Source: Anisodus tanguticus (taxonomy: Eukaryota > Streptophyta > Magnoliopsida > Solanales > Solanaceae). From it: a DNA stretch of 64,000 bases. The number at the start of each line of letters is the position of its first letter. The stretch's first letter is position 1. Under the pieces are notes generated by a model that had not been told where the DNA came from, made no database searches, and saw nothing but the letters and a program-made list of their open reading frames with translations. The translations under genes were made by a program, and so were the position numbers. The stretch lies in the NCBI GenBank assembly GCA_034509755.1, contig CM067546.1:33006383-33070382 (forward strand), written 5' to 3'. Positions 1 to 11,718 of this stretch are shown here, piece by piece.

Positions 1-183
1 GGTGTTTATATAGGTGAGGGAGGGCTGTTTAATCTGCCCCCATAACAGCCATTATTGGCCAAATAATGGCCATTATGGAGGTAGTTAATCCACCAAAATA
101 AATGGTGAAAAATGCCAACGGATTGGCCATTATAGGAGGTGTAATTCAGCCAAAATAAATGGGTGAATTGAGTGCCGGACGTT

Positions 184-335
184 TACGTTTCGGACCGTCG
201 AAATTCGATTTTCGAAAAACTTCGGGGACCAAACTGTACATCTTGAAACTTCGGGGACCAAACTGTACATCCGAAAGAATTCGGTCCAAAGCGCACATCG
301 AAACTTCGGGATCAAAGCGTACTTCGGCAAAGTTT
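184..335. repeat. Degenerate 27-nt tandem repeats in U3 of LTR a
   Basis: About four units of roughly 26-29 nt share cores such as AAACTTCGGGGACCAAA followed by CTGTACATC or variants (GCGCACATC, GCGTACTTC). The block is missing from LTRs b-d, where GGACGT runs straight into AAGTTTTCTGG. The position in U3 is typical of enhancer-like repeats, but no function can be shown from sequence. Confidence 0.75.
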
Positions 336-358
336 TCTGGCCCAAAAAGATAATATCA

Positions 359-543
359 GAAGGCCCACCCCACAGCCCACAGCCCACAGCCCACGACCCG
401 TGACCCGTGACCCGTGACCCGTGACCCGTGACCCGTGACCCGTGACCCGAGAACCCGAGAACCCGAGAACCCGAGAACCCGGAACCCGGAACCCGGAACC
501 CGGAACCGGAACCCGGAACCCGGAACCCGGAACCGGAACCGGA
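359..543. repeat. GC-rich minisatellite in U3 of LTR a
   Basis: Runs of 6-7-nt units drift gradually: CCCACAG, then CCCGTGA, then CCCGAGAA, then CCCGGAA. On the element's sense (minus) strand these are regularly spaced GGG runs. Equivalent shorter tracts lie at about 6395-6470, 12329-12404 and 18257-18340, where CCCGTGG units occur. Confidence 0.9.
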
Positions 544-930
544 CGGGCGGGCGGCGGCGGCGCGCGTGTGGTCTTTACTTGAACCGAAGCACATCTAGGT
601 CCTCCCTCCTTTAAACACATGGGATACCCCTTGGGGTCCCAAACCCCAAACCAATTTCAAGCATTATATACACAACAATTCTTTCTTCCTCTACCGATGA
701 GGGAGAATTGATCACACACCACACTTTTCCATGCTTCAAACACCTTACTTCGTGAACCAATATCTCTTTCATTTCTCAATGAAATTTGACGATTCTTGGC
801 CCTACGGTTATCTACGTACTTAGTACATCATGCATGTGTGAAGAACCGGATTCTCCAACATACGTAACACTAGTGTTTAAGCCGTTAAAGTTGGTCGGTC
901 GCAACTCCCGCCAAAGGCTAATTTCCAACA

Positions 931-1568
931 ATCCCCTCTTGAAAGAGATTTTGGCGCACTCACATGGTGTCTTTTCATTTCCAAAGCAATATTTCACGGA
1001 CCGATGTTGCATAAGGAGAGGTAGCCTCAGCTTTGAACCTTCCATAGTTGAATACCATCGGACTTACTTACTGCGCGGTGAACGCGATGTCTTGAACCGT
1101 CAGTGTTTAGTGTAAGCCAAGACAATGATACCAACACAACAAATTCCCTTACTCTCTTCTTCGTAATGTTTTGTCCATTTTGGCCATGGACAACGTCTTG
1201 GATTCTTAAGTGCGTTCATTTTGAGGCGGCCTGTCCTCGCACTTAAATAGGTGGTCTCCTACAAGGTATCCTGCTATACTCCACTTCACAAGTGTTAGGA
1301 ACCATTAAAAGTTTCCCAAGAACCTAGCCTCAACTGTTGAGGATCATTACAGGTTTTGAAAACTTAACCTTTACCCATACTGCGCAGATAGCACTTAATG
1401 TCTATCGCGGAACGGCTTTGGATTTGGTGTTTCTTTTCGAAATCACTATCCGAAGTGCTCATGCTTCTATCGAAGCGATCAACCGAACCTTTACTGACTT
1501 AGTTTTCCCATTGAACCAAATTACCGGGATCTCCGATTCGTAAGGTTGGGTTACCACCGTATTGGTCC
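931..1568 (-). other. Copy 1 untranslated tail and polypurine tract
   Basis: This stretch lies between the end of pol (TAA at 1569-1571) and the 3' LTR. The polypurine tract AAGAGGGGAT (minus strand, 931-940) abuts the LTR. No conserved reading frame is seen. The stretch is clearly homologous to the matching tail of family B. Confidence 0.8.
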
Positions 1569-4500
1569 TTATATTTTGGGTTTTAAGCCCATTCCCCTAG
1601 ACAGGCAAGCCATCGATCCTTGAGTAGGCCCTTTGTCAATGGGTCCGCTATATTATCCTTTGACTTGATGTAATCAATGGATATTATACCCGTGGTGATC
1701 GTTGCCTAACGGTCTTATGCCTCCGTCGAATATGACGAGACTTGCCGTTGTACATAACATTCCGTGCCCTTCCTAGAGCCGACCGACCGTCGCAAGTGGA
1801 TCATTACCGAAGGTACGGGTTTGTTCCAACACGGAACATCCTCTAAGAAGTCATGAAGCCACTCGGCTTCTTCTCCCGCTTTGTCTAAAGCGATAAACTC
1901 CGATTCCATCGTGGATCGGGCGATGCAAGTTTGCTTAGAGGATTTCCAAGATACGGCCCCACCACCAATTGTAAATATATACCCACCGGTGGACTTGGTG
2001 TTCTCTATATCGGATATCCGGTTTGCATCACTTTGTACCCCTCTAGTACAATTTTGGATATCTCGAATAGTGTAACCCGAAGTTTAACGTGTATTTCGTG
2101 TATTGTAATACCCGATTCAACGCCTTCCGGTGATTATCACTTGGATTACGGGTGAACCTAGCCAACTTATTGATTGCGTAAGCAATATCGGGTCGGGTGC
2201 GGTTTGTTATATACATCAAACTACCGATTACCTGTGCATATCGCTCCTGGTATACAGTGCACCAAGATTTTTATCAAGCTTATGATTTATATCCATTGGT
2301 GACGCTATCGGAGAAGCTGTCTAACATCTTGAACTTTCTCAAAACATCCTCGATGTAGTGAGACCGAGATAAGACCGATCCGTCGACGTCTTAGAGATTT
2401 TAATCCCTAGGATGACATCTGCGATAGCCATATCTTTCATTTCGAAGCATTGTTTCAACATGTTCTTAGTCTCTAGGATTATCCTAGGACTGCTTCCTGT
2501 GATCAACATGTCGTCTACATACAGGCATATCATAACAAATGAGTCAGAGTTACCTTTCGTGTAAACACATTTATCACACTCATTAATGGCAAACCCCTTC
2601 GATAGTAGAGTACTATCAAATTTTTCGTGCCATTGTTTCGGGGCTTGTTTCAGCCCATACAGAGATTTGATAAGTCGACAGACTTTCTTCTCTTGCCCTT
2701 GAACCACGTACCCCTCGGGTTGGTCCATATAAATTTCTTCTTCCAAATCACCGTTTAGGAAGGCTGTCTTAACATCCATCTGGTGTATCTCAAGGTCACG
2801 CAAAGCTGCGATCGCAATAAATACCCGTATGGATGTCATCCGGGATACCGGAGAGTATGTGTCAAAGTAGTCAAAGCCTTCTGTCTGTCGATAGCCCTTG
2901 ACTACCAACCTGGCCTTGTACTTGTCTATAGACCCATCTGCCTTGTATTTCTGTTTGAGTATCCATTTACAACCCAACGGTTTATTTCCGGAGGAAGATC
3001 AACCAACTCCCAAGTATGGTTATGCGAATGGAGCTTATTTCACTCTCAATAGCTTCTTTCCGGAGCGGTGCTTCCGGAGTTGACAACGCCCGAGCAATTG
3101 TCCTTGGTTCATCATTAACCATGTAAGCTACAAAGTCGGGACCGAAGGATTTATCCTTCCCGGCCCTTTTACTTCGCCTTAGATCCATCTCTCGGAGTCT
3201 CCAAGTTCGAGAATCGGAACACTAGATTCCGGATGTTCACCACCTCGAGATTCGCTAGATTTGAACCATTTAGATCCGGGCGGTCAAGGACTCCCGGTTC
3301 TTGAGAGCTTTGTGCATAACTTCGCTTGCGAGAGGTTATGTCTTTCTCCTTTCTAGGAAAGGTACTTTCAAAGAATAGAGCATTCCTTGATTCCATTATT
3401 GTACCCTGGTGGATATCGGAATATCCGACTTATGCACTAAGAAGCGATAAGCACTATCGTTATTTGCATATCCGATGAATATGCAATCTAAGGGTCTTTG
3501 GTCCAATCTTGACCTGCTTTGGCTTAGGTACTTCAACCTTTGCCGACAACCCCACACCTTAAAATACTTGTAGGTGGGTTTCTTTCCTTTCCATGATTCA
3601 TATGGAGTTTTGTCCTTACCTTTATGTGGGACTCGTTCGAGAATCGTATTAGCGGTAAGGACGGCTTCTCCCCACATGTTTTGGGGAAGTCCGGAATTGA
3701 TAAGCAAGGCATTCATCATTTCCTTTAGTGTGCGGTTCTTACGTTCCGCCACACCGTTTGATTGAGGTGAGTATGGAGCCGTCGTTTGATGAATAATGCC
3801 TTCTTGGGCACAATATTCCTCAAAAGGCGCTACATATTCTCCCCCTCTATCGCTACGAATGGATTTAATCCGTAGGCTAAGTTGATTCTCAACTTTCGCT
3901 TTGTAACGTCGGAACGCTTCAAAGGCTTCATCCTTACTTTTCAACAAGTAAAGGTAACAATACCTTGTGCTATCATCTATAAATGTCACAAAGTACTTGT
4001 TCCCCCTTAGTTTGTGCAAACTTCAAATCACATATATATGTGTGAATAAGTTCTAGAGGAGCGGTATTCCTTTCGACGGATCGAAAAGGAAGCTTGGTGA
4101 GTTTTGCCTCTACGCACACCTCACATTTATGTTGAGGGTTTATGTCGATAGAAGGCAACAACTCCATCTTTACCGACCTTTGAATAGACTTGTATTTTAC
4201 GTGTCCTAATCTATGATGCCATAAATTAGAAGACTCAAGCAAATAAGAAGAAGACTCAACTTTATTTCCTTGACGCAATACGGACATGGCATTCACTTTG
4301 AAGAGGCCTTCACAGACGAAGCCCCTCCCCACAAATGTGCCATTTTTAGTGAGTACAAATTTATTTGATTCAAACACTAGCCTAAAGCCGCATTAACCAA
4401 TAAAGGTCCGAAACTAGATTTCTTCTAATATCCGGGACGTGCATCACTTTCTTCGAGTGAGTTCCTTGCCGGAAGTCATCTTCGGGACCACCTTTCCAAC

Positions 4501-5747
4501 CCCTAGCACGTCCGAGGAAGCGTTGTTGCCCATGAACGACTTCTTGTCGGAGACCGGAGTGTACGTGGAGAAGGCATCTTTGTTGGAACAGATGTGTCTT
4601 GTTGCACCTGTGTCCACCCACCCTTCGCATCGGATTCTCCACCAAGTTGGCTTCTAGCACCACCGCGAGAGAATTCCTCGATCATGTCATCCAGGAGCGT
4701 GTCCTTGACGACGTTTGCTTGAGCCTTGCCTTTTGACTTGGCTTTCTCGTTATTGCTCGGTCTTGAGCTTGCGGCATTCCTTGATCCGTGACCGGGTTTC
4801 CCACGGTGATGACAATTACCTCGAACATCTCTGCTGCGGGGGCTTTGCCGTCTTTCCGGAACTTCCGCTTCTTGCTTGAGTTCCCTTTGGCCTCTGCCGC
4901 ATTTGCCTTTGCCTCGGCATGTTGTCTACCCTTTGGCAAGGTCTTCTTATTATCTTCCGGATTTGCGGTTTGATAACAAGCTCTTCAAAGGTCATCTCCT
5001 TTGTCTTGAGTTTCAAGTAACTCATAAACTCATTCCATGAAGGAGGTAACTTTTCAATCGGCGATGCAACCAAAAGCTTGCTCATTTGGTTTCGGTCCTT
5101 CCAAATCCAGGTGATGTAAAATCATTTGGAATTCTGGACTTGGGACATCTTTGTCTTCTTGTCCACCATTTGGAATTTTAGAAATTTCCCAACGATGAAC
5201 TTCTTAGTACCCGCATCTTGTGCGTTGTACTTCTTTTGCGATTTTCCCATGCTCTTTGGCGGTGCCAACGGTGCAATAGACCGTGTAGAGAGGGTCTCGC
5301 TAAGCGATTCGGTATATAGTTCTTGCACATGAAATCGCTATGATTCCATGCGTCACGAACCATCTTCATGCCATTAATGACATGGATACCAAGGCCCCCT
5401 TCACCCGTTTCATTGGGCGAAGAGTCTATTTCATCTCCGGCTTGTGGAGGATCTTCCGTAAGGAACCGGGCCATGCCCATAAGCGTTAAGTAAAACAGCA
5501 TCTTTTCGCCATCTTTTGAATTCGATCCCATGAATTTTTCGGGGCGATCATGGTGGTGTGATGAAGAGGGTGGAGCTCCAACGATCGGGAAGGCAGCGGT
5601 GTTACGCCTTGAACAGAGCAAGGAGCGAGCGAAGCGGTGAGGCGGCGGAGTTCGCCTTGGGCGATAGCGGCGGTGGCGGGGAAGGCGACAACATTGCCTC
5701 GAGAGGCGAGCGACGATAGCAGCAACATCGGTCATATTTCCAGCCAT
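1569..5747 (-). pseudogene. Copy 1 gag-pol polyprotein (frameshifted)
   Basis: The reading frame would start at ATG 5745-5747 (MAGNMTDV) and end at 1569. Domains in order on the minus strand: gag (about 4.7-5.7 kb), zinc knuckle (about 4.8 kb), retropepsin (about 4.6 kb), GAG-pre-integrase His/Cys domain (about 4.1-4.3 kb), integrase core (3.4-4.1 kb), RT with YVDD (2.34-3.0 kb) and RNase H (1.57-2.3 kb). The frame is broken many times. Most breaks sit at CAG/CTG positions that are intact in copy 3, for example in the gag N-terminus and the retropepsin region. Some of this decay may be sequencing error. It belongs to the TNT1-94-like copia polyproteins. Confidence 0.85.
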
Positions 5748-5771
5748 GTTATTGCGATTACCGTAAGCAAG

Positions 5772-5784
5772 ATATTGTCTTAAG
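5772..5784 (-). promoter_or_regulatory. Non-tRNA primer-binding-site candidate, copy 1
   Basis: On the minus strand the 13 nt CTTAAGACAATAT begin one base after the LTR end. There is no TGG and no match to the usual initiator-tRNA-Met site TGGTATCAGAGC. The same 13 nt occur in opposite orientation inside the LTR at 5969-5981, so the RNA can pair with itself here. Confidence 0.55.
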
Positions 5785-5785
5785 T

Positions 5786-6854
5786 TGTTGGTTTTTACAA
5801 AGGATTTGCAGAAACGGAAATTACAAGTAAGCGCTTATGTAGGAATTGAAATTACAATTCAACAAGAAAGCTGAAAATTACAATATAACAACAAAATTGA
5901 AATTACACTTTTGTTGAACAAGAAAACGGGAAAGTTGTTTATCTTTGAGTCGAGTGTGGCACTCTGTCCTTAAGACAATATTGCCCCGTATGTACCCTTT
6001 ATACGTCTGGACAATTCGTCTCCCAAGATAAAACAGCAATGGAACTATTGAGCGAAGGAAACTCAAAAGCTACCGTGAAGAATATTGAGCAATGAAATGA
6101 TGCTTGGAAGATTAGGAAGAAACTGATTTTTACTTTGTGTATTTTCGTGTATGTTAAGTACTCCTCAACAATGGTATAAGGGGTGTTTATATAGGTGAGG
6201 GAGGGCTGTTTAATCGCCCCCATAACAGCCATTATTGGCCAAATAATGGCCATTATGGAGGTAGTTAATCCACCAAAATAAATGGTGAAAAATGCCAACG
6301 GATTGGCCATTATAGGAGGTGTAATTCAGCCAAAATAAATGGCTGAATTGAGTGCTGGACGTAAGTTTTCTGGCCCAAAAAGATAATATCAGAAGGCCCA
6401 CAGCCCACAGCCCACAGCCCACAGCCCACAGCCCGTGGCCCGTGGCCCGTGGCCCGTGACCCGGAACCGGACGGGCGGCGGCGGCGCGCGTGTGGTCCTT
6501 ACTTGAACCGAAGCACATCTAGGTCCTCCCTCCTTTAAACACATGGGATACCCCTTGGGGTCCCAAACCCCAAACCAATTTCAAGCATTATATACACAAC
6601 AATTCTTTCTTCCTCTACCGATGAGGGAGAATTGATCACACACCACACTTTTCCATGCTTCAAACACCTTACTTCGTGAACCAATATCTCTTTCATTTCT
6701 CAATGAAATTTGACGATTCTTGGCCCTACGGTTATCTACGTACTTAGTACATCATGCATGTGTGAAGAACCGGATTCTCCAACATACGTAACACTAGTGT
6801 TTAAGCCGTTAAAGTTGGTCGGTCGCAACTCCCGCCAAAGGCTAATTTCCAACA
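5786..6854 (-). repeat. LTR b (5' LTR of copy 1, 3' LTR of copy 2)
   Basis: 1069 bp bounded by TGTTGG and CCAACA. On the minus strand a strong TATA box (TATATAAA, 6186-6193) lies in U3. A second, weaker one (TATAAA, 5998-6003) lies further downstream in the LTR. A GC minisatellite occupies 6395-6470. Confidence 0.92.
5969..5981 (+). promoter_or_regulatory. LTR segment complementary to the primer site, LTR b
   Basis: The plus strand reads CTTAAGACAATAT. Transcribed from the minus strand it becomes the exact complement of the 13 nt at the start of the internal region (5772-5784). The same segment recurs at 11902-11914 (LTR c) and 17832-17844 (LTR d). It lies in a block of about 80 nt that is also conserved in family B. 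Confidence 0.55.
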
Positions 6855-7490
6855 ATCCCCTCTTGAAAGAGATTTTGGCGCACTCACATGGTGTCTTTTC
6901 ATTTCCAGCAATATTTCAGCGGACCGATGTTGCATAAGGAGAGGTAGCCTCCTTTGAACCTTCCATAGTTGAATACCATCGGACTTACTTACTTGCGCGG
7001 TGAACGCGATGTCTTGAACCGTCGGTGTTTAGTGTAAGCCAAGACAATGATACCAACACAACAAATTCCCTTACTCTCTTCTTCGTAATGTTTTGTCCAT
7101 TTTGGCCATGGACAACGTCTTGGATTCTTAAGTGCGTTCATTTTGAGGCGGCTGTCCTCGCACTTAAATAGGTGGTCTCCTACAAGGTATCTGCTATACT
7201 CCACTTCACAAGTGTTAGGAACCATTAAAAGTTTCCCAAGAACCTAGCCTCAGCTGTTGAGGATCATTACGAGTTTTGAAAACTTAACCTTTACCCATCT
7301 GCGAGATAGCACTTAATGTCTATCGCGGGAACGGCTTTGGATTTGGTGTTTCTTTTCGAAATCACTATCCGAAGTGCTCATGCTTCTACTTGAAGCGATC
7401 AAGCGAACCTTTACTGACTTAGTTTTCCCATTGAACCAAATTACCGGGATCTCCGGTTCGTAAGGTTGGGTTACCACTTTGTATTGGTCC
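6855..7490 (-). other. Copy 2 untranslated tail and polypurine tract
   Basis: Same organisation as in copy 1: polypurine tract at 6855-6864 against the LTR and pol stop at 7491-7493. A 78-codon open frame at 6989-7225 is not kept in family B and is not called as a gene. Confidence 0.8.
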
Positions 7491-10400
7491 TTATATTTTG
7501 GGTTTTAAGCCCATTCCCCTAGACAGGCAAGCCATCGATCCTTGAGTAGGCCCTTTGTCAATGGGTCGCTATATTATCCTTTGACTTGATGTAATCAATG
7601 GATATTATACCCGTGGTGATCGGTTGCCTAACGGTCTTATGCCTCCGTCGAATATGACGAGACTTGCCGTTGTACATAACATTCCGTGCCCTTCCTAGAG
7701 CCGACCGACCGTCGCGAGTGGATCATTACCGAAGGTACGGGTTTGTTCCAACACGGAACATCCTCTAAGAAGTCATGAAGCCACTCGGCTTCTTCTCTCC
7801 GCTTTGTCTAAAGCGATAAACTCCGATTCCATCGTGGATCGGGCGATGCAAGTTTGCTTAGAGGATTTCCAAGATACAGCCCCACCACCAATTGTAAATA
7901 TATACCCTTTGGTGGACTTGGTGTTCTCTATATCGGATATCCGGTTTGCATCACTTTGTACCCCTCTAGTACAAATTTGGATATCTCGAATAGTGTAACC
8001 CGAAGTTTAACGTGTATTTCGGGTATTGTAATACCCGATTCAACGCCTTCCGGTGATTATCACTTGGATTACGGGTGAACCTAGCCAACTTATTGTTGCG
8101 TAAGCAATATCGGGTCGGGTGCAGTTTGTTATATACATCAAACTACCGATTACCTGTGCATATCGCTCCTGGTATACAGGTGCACCAAGATTTTTATCAA
8201 GCTTATGATTTATATCCATTGGTGACGCTATCGGAGAACTGTCTAACATCTTGAACTTTCTCAAAACATCCTCGATGTAGTGAGACTGAGATAAGACCAG
8301 TCCGTCAGACGTCTTAGAGATTTTAATCCCTAGGATGACATCTGCGATAGCCATATCTTTCATTTCGAAGCATTGTTTCAACATGTTCTTAGTCTCTAGG
8401 ATTATCCTAGGACTGCTTCCTGTGATCAACATGTCGTCTACATACAGGCATATCATAACAAATGAGTCAGAGTTACCTTTCGTGTAAACACATTTATCAC
8501 ACTCATTAATGGCAAACCCCTTCGATAGTAGAGTACTATCAAATTTTTCGTGCCATTGTTTCGGGGCTTGTTTCAGCCCATACAGAGATTTGATAAGTCG
8601 ACAGACTTTCTTCTCTTGCCCTTGAACCACGTACCCCTCGGGTTGGTCCATATAAATTTCTTCTTCCAAATCACCGTTTAGGAAGAATTTGTCTTAACAT
8701 CCATCCGGTGTATCTCAAGGTCACGCAAAGCTGCGATCGCAATAAATACCCGTATGGATGTCATCCGGGATACCGGAGAGTATGTGTCAAAGTAGTCAAA
8801 GCCTTCTGTCTGTCGATAGCCCTTGACTACCAACCTGGCCTTGTACTTGTCTATAGACCCATCTGCCTTGTATTTCGTTTGAGTATCCATTTACAACCCA
8901 ACGGTTTATTTCCGGAGGAAGATCAACCAACTCCCAAGTATGGTTATGCGAGAATGGAGCTTATTTCACTCTCAATAGCTTCTTTCCGAGCGGTGCTTCC
9001 GGAGTTGACAACGCCCGAGCAATTGTCCTTGGTTCATCATTAACCATGTAAGCTACAAAGTCGGGACCGAAGGATTTATCCTTCCCGGCCCTTTTACTTC
9101 GCCTTAGATCCATCTCTCGGAGTCTCCAAGTTCGAGAATGCGGAACACTAGATTCCGGATGTTCACCACCTCGAGATTCGCTAGATTTGAACCATTTAGA
9201 TCCGGGCGGTCAAGGACTCCCGGTTCTTGAGAGCTTTGTGCATAACTTCGCTTGCGAGAGGTTATGTCTTTCTCCTTTCTAGGAAAGGTACTTTCAAAGA
9301 ATAGAGCATTCCTTGATTCCATTATTGTACCCTGGTGGATATACGGAATATCGACTTATGCACTAAGAAGCGATAAGCACTACGTTATTTGCATATCCGA
9401 TGAATATGCAATCTACGATCTTTGGTCCAATCTTGACTGCTTTGGCTTAGGTACTTCAACCTTTGCCGGACAACCCCACACCTTAAAATACTTGTAGGTG
9501 GGTTTCTTTCCTTTCCATGATTCATATGGAGTTTTGTCCTTACCTTTATGTGGGACTCGTTCGAGAATCGTATTAGCGGTAAGGACGGCTTCTCCCCACA
9601 TGTTTTGGGGAAGTCCGGAATTGATAAGCAAGGCATTCATCATTTCCTTTAGTGTGCGGTTCTTACGTTCCGCCACACCGTTTGATTGAGGTGAGTATGG
9701 AGCCGTCGTTTGATGAATAATGCCTTCTTGGGCACAATATTCCTCAAAAGGCGCTACATATTCTCCCCTCTATCGCTACGAATGGATTTAATCCGTAGGC
9801 TAAGTTGATTCTCAACTTCGCTTTGTAACGTCGGAACGCTTCAAAGGCTTCATCCTTACTTTTCAACAAGTAAAGGTAACAATACCTTGTGCTATCATCT
9901 ATAAATGTCACAAAGTACTTGTTCCCCCCTCTAGTTTGTGCAAACTTCAAATCACATATATATGTGTGAATAAGTTCTAGAGGAGCGGTATTCCTTTCGA
10001 CGGATCGAAAAGGAAGCTTGGTGAGTTTTGCCTCTACGCACACCTCACATTTATGTTGAGGGTTTATGTCGATAGAAGGCAACAACTCCATCTTTACCAG
10101 CCTTTGAATAGACTTGTATTTTACGTGTCCTAATCTATGATGCCATAAATTAGAAGACTCAAGCAAATAAGAAGAAGACTCAACTTTATTTCCTTGACGC
10201 AATACGAGACATGGCATTCACTTTGAAGAGGCCTTCACAGACGAAGCCCCTCCCCACAAATGTGCCATTTTTAGTGAGTACAAATTTATTTGATTCAAAC
10301 ACTAGCCTAAAGCCAGCATTAACCAATAAAGGTCCAGAAACTAGATTTCTTCTAATATACGGGACGTGCATCACTTTCTTCGAGTGAGTTCCTTGCCGGA

Positions 10401-11680
10401 AGTCATCTTCGGGACCACCTTTCCAACCCCTAGCACGTCCAGGAAGCGTTGTTGCCCATGAACGGCTTCTTGTCGGAGACCGGAGTGTACGTGGAGAAGG
10501 CATCTTTGTTGGAACAGATGTGTCTTGTTGCACTGTGTCCACCCACCACCTTTGCATCGGATTCTCCACCAAGTTGGCTTCTAGCACCACTGCGGAGAAT
10601 TCCTCGATCATGTCATCCGGGAGCGTGTCCTTGACGACGTTTGCTTGAGCCTTGCCTTTTGACTTGGCTTTCTCGTTATTGCTCGGTCTTGAGCTTGCGG
10701 CATTCCTTGATCCCGTGACCAGGTTTCCCACGGTGATGACAATTACCTCCGAACATCTCTGCTGCGGGGGCTTTGCCGTCTTTCCGGAACTTCCGCTTCT
10801 TGCTTGAGTTCCCTTTGGCCTCTGCCAGATTTGCCTTTGCCTCGGCATGTTGTCTACCCTTTGGCAAGGTCTTCTTATTATCTTCCTGGATTTGCGGTTT
10901 GATAACAAGCTCTTCAAAGGTCATCTCCTTTGTCTTGAGTTTCAAGTAACTCATAAACTCATTCCATGAAGGAGGTAACTTTTCAATCGGCGATGCAACC
11001 AAAAACTCGCTCATTTGGTTTCGGTCCTTCCAAATCCAGGTGATGTAAAATCATTTGGAATTCTGGACTTGGGACATCACTGTCTTCTTGTCCACCATTT
11101 GGAATTTTAGAAATTTCCCAACGATGAACTTCTTAGTACCCGCATCTTGTGCGTTGTACTTCTTTTGCGATTTTCCCACGGCTCTTTGGCGGTGCCAACG
11201 GTGCAATAGACCGTGTAGAGAGGGTCGCTAAGCGATTCAAGTATATAGTTCTTGCACATGAAATCGCTATGATTCCATGCGTCACGAACCATCTTCATGC
11301 CATTAATGACATGGATACCAAGGCCCCCTTCACCCGTTTCATTGGGCGAAGAGTCTATTTCATCTCCGACTTGTGGAGGATCTTCCGTAAGGAACCGGGC
11401 CATGCCCATAAGCGTTAAGTAAAAAAGCATCTTTTTTCGCCATCTTTTGAATTCTGATCCCATGAATTTTTCAGGGCGATCATGGTGGTGTGATGAAGAG
11501 GGTGGAGCTCCAACAGTCGGGAAGGCAGCAGTGTTACTGCCTTGAACAGGAGCAGCAGCAGCAGCAGTGAGGCCGGCGGAGTTACGCGCCTTGGGCGATA
11601 GCGGCGGTGGCGGGGAAGGCAGCAACATTGCCTCGAGAGGCAGCAGCAGTAGCAGCAACATCGGTCATATTTCCAGCCAT
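7491..11680 (-). pseudogene. Copy 2 gag-pol polyprotein (frameshifted)
   Basis: The start is ATG at 11678-11680 and the stop is TAA at 7491. The longest open stretches are the gag N-terminus (11107-11661, low-complexity Ala/Pro leader then the PEKFMG gag core), gag C-terminus into protease (10186-10917), pre-integrase plus integrase core (9744-10217, then 9413-9676) and RT with LYVDDMLITG into the RNase H connection (8040-8669). Frames shift at several points that read through in copy 3, many of them at CAG or CTG. The integrase motif that should read H-x-D reads HTYICD, as in the other two copies. Confidence 0.85.
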
Positions 11681-11704
11681 GTTATTGCAGTTACCGTAAG
11701 CAAG

Positions 11705-11717
11705 ATATTGTCTTAAG
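11705..11717 (-). promoter_or_regulatory. Non-tRNA primer-binding-site candidate, copy 2
   Basis: CTTAAGACAATAT on the minus strand, one base from the LTR end at 11719. Its complement lies in LTR c at 11902-11914. Confidence 0.55.
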
Positions 11718-11718
11718 T

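Larger units (their letters stand above)
1..930 (-). repeat. LTR a: 3' LTR of copy 1, U3 part only
   Basis: The window opens almost exactly at the U3 TATA box (TATATAAA on the minus strand, 5-12). Only U3 is present, ending in CCAACA at 930 next to the polypurine tract. U3 is about 926 nt here against about 669 nt in LTR b. The extra length comes from a degenerate 27-nt repeat block and a longer GC minisatellite. Confidence 0.9.

Noticed and set aside
359..543. CRISPR-like regular repeats
   Set aside because: There are no unique spacers. The host is a plant nuclear genome and the tract is a drifting minisatellite.
130..620. Long minus-strand frames rich in Gly, Ser, Arg and Val repeats in LTR a, resembling a structural protein
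   Set aside because: They are translations of the GC minisatellite in U3, read in more than one frame, and collapse in LTRs b-d.
786..1115. Plus-strand frame of 109 codons repeated at 6710, 12644 and 18580
   Set aside because: It lies antisense across the LTR and polypurine tract, and its end changes where the repeat ends at 18724.
5998..6003. TATAAA as the main LTR promoter, which would give a perfect Tf1-like 5'-end primer
   Set aside because: The upstream TATATAAA is stronger and has a counterpart in family B. The downstream box is not well kept in B, so this was kept only as an alternative.
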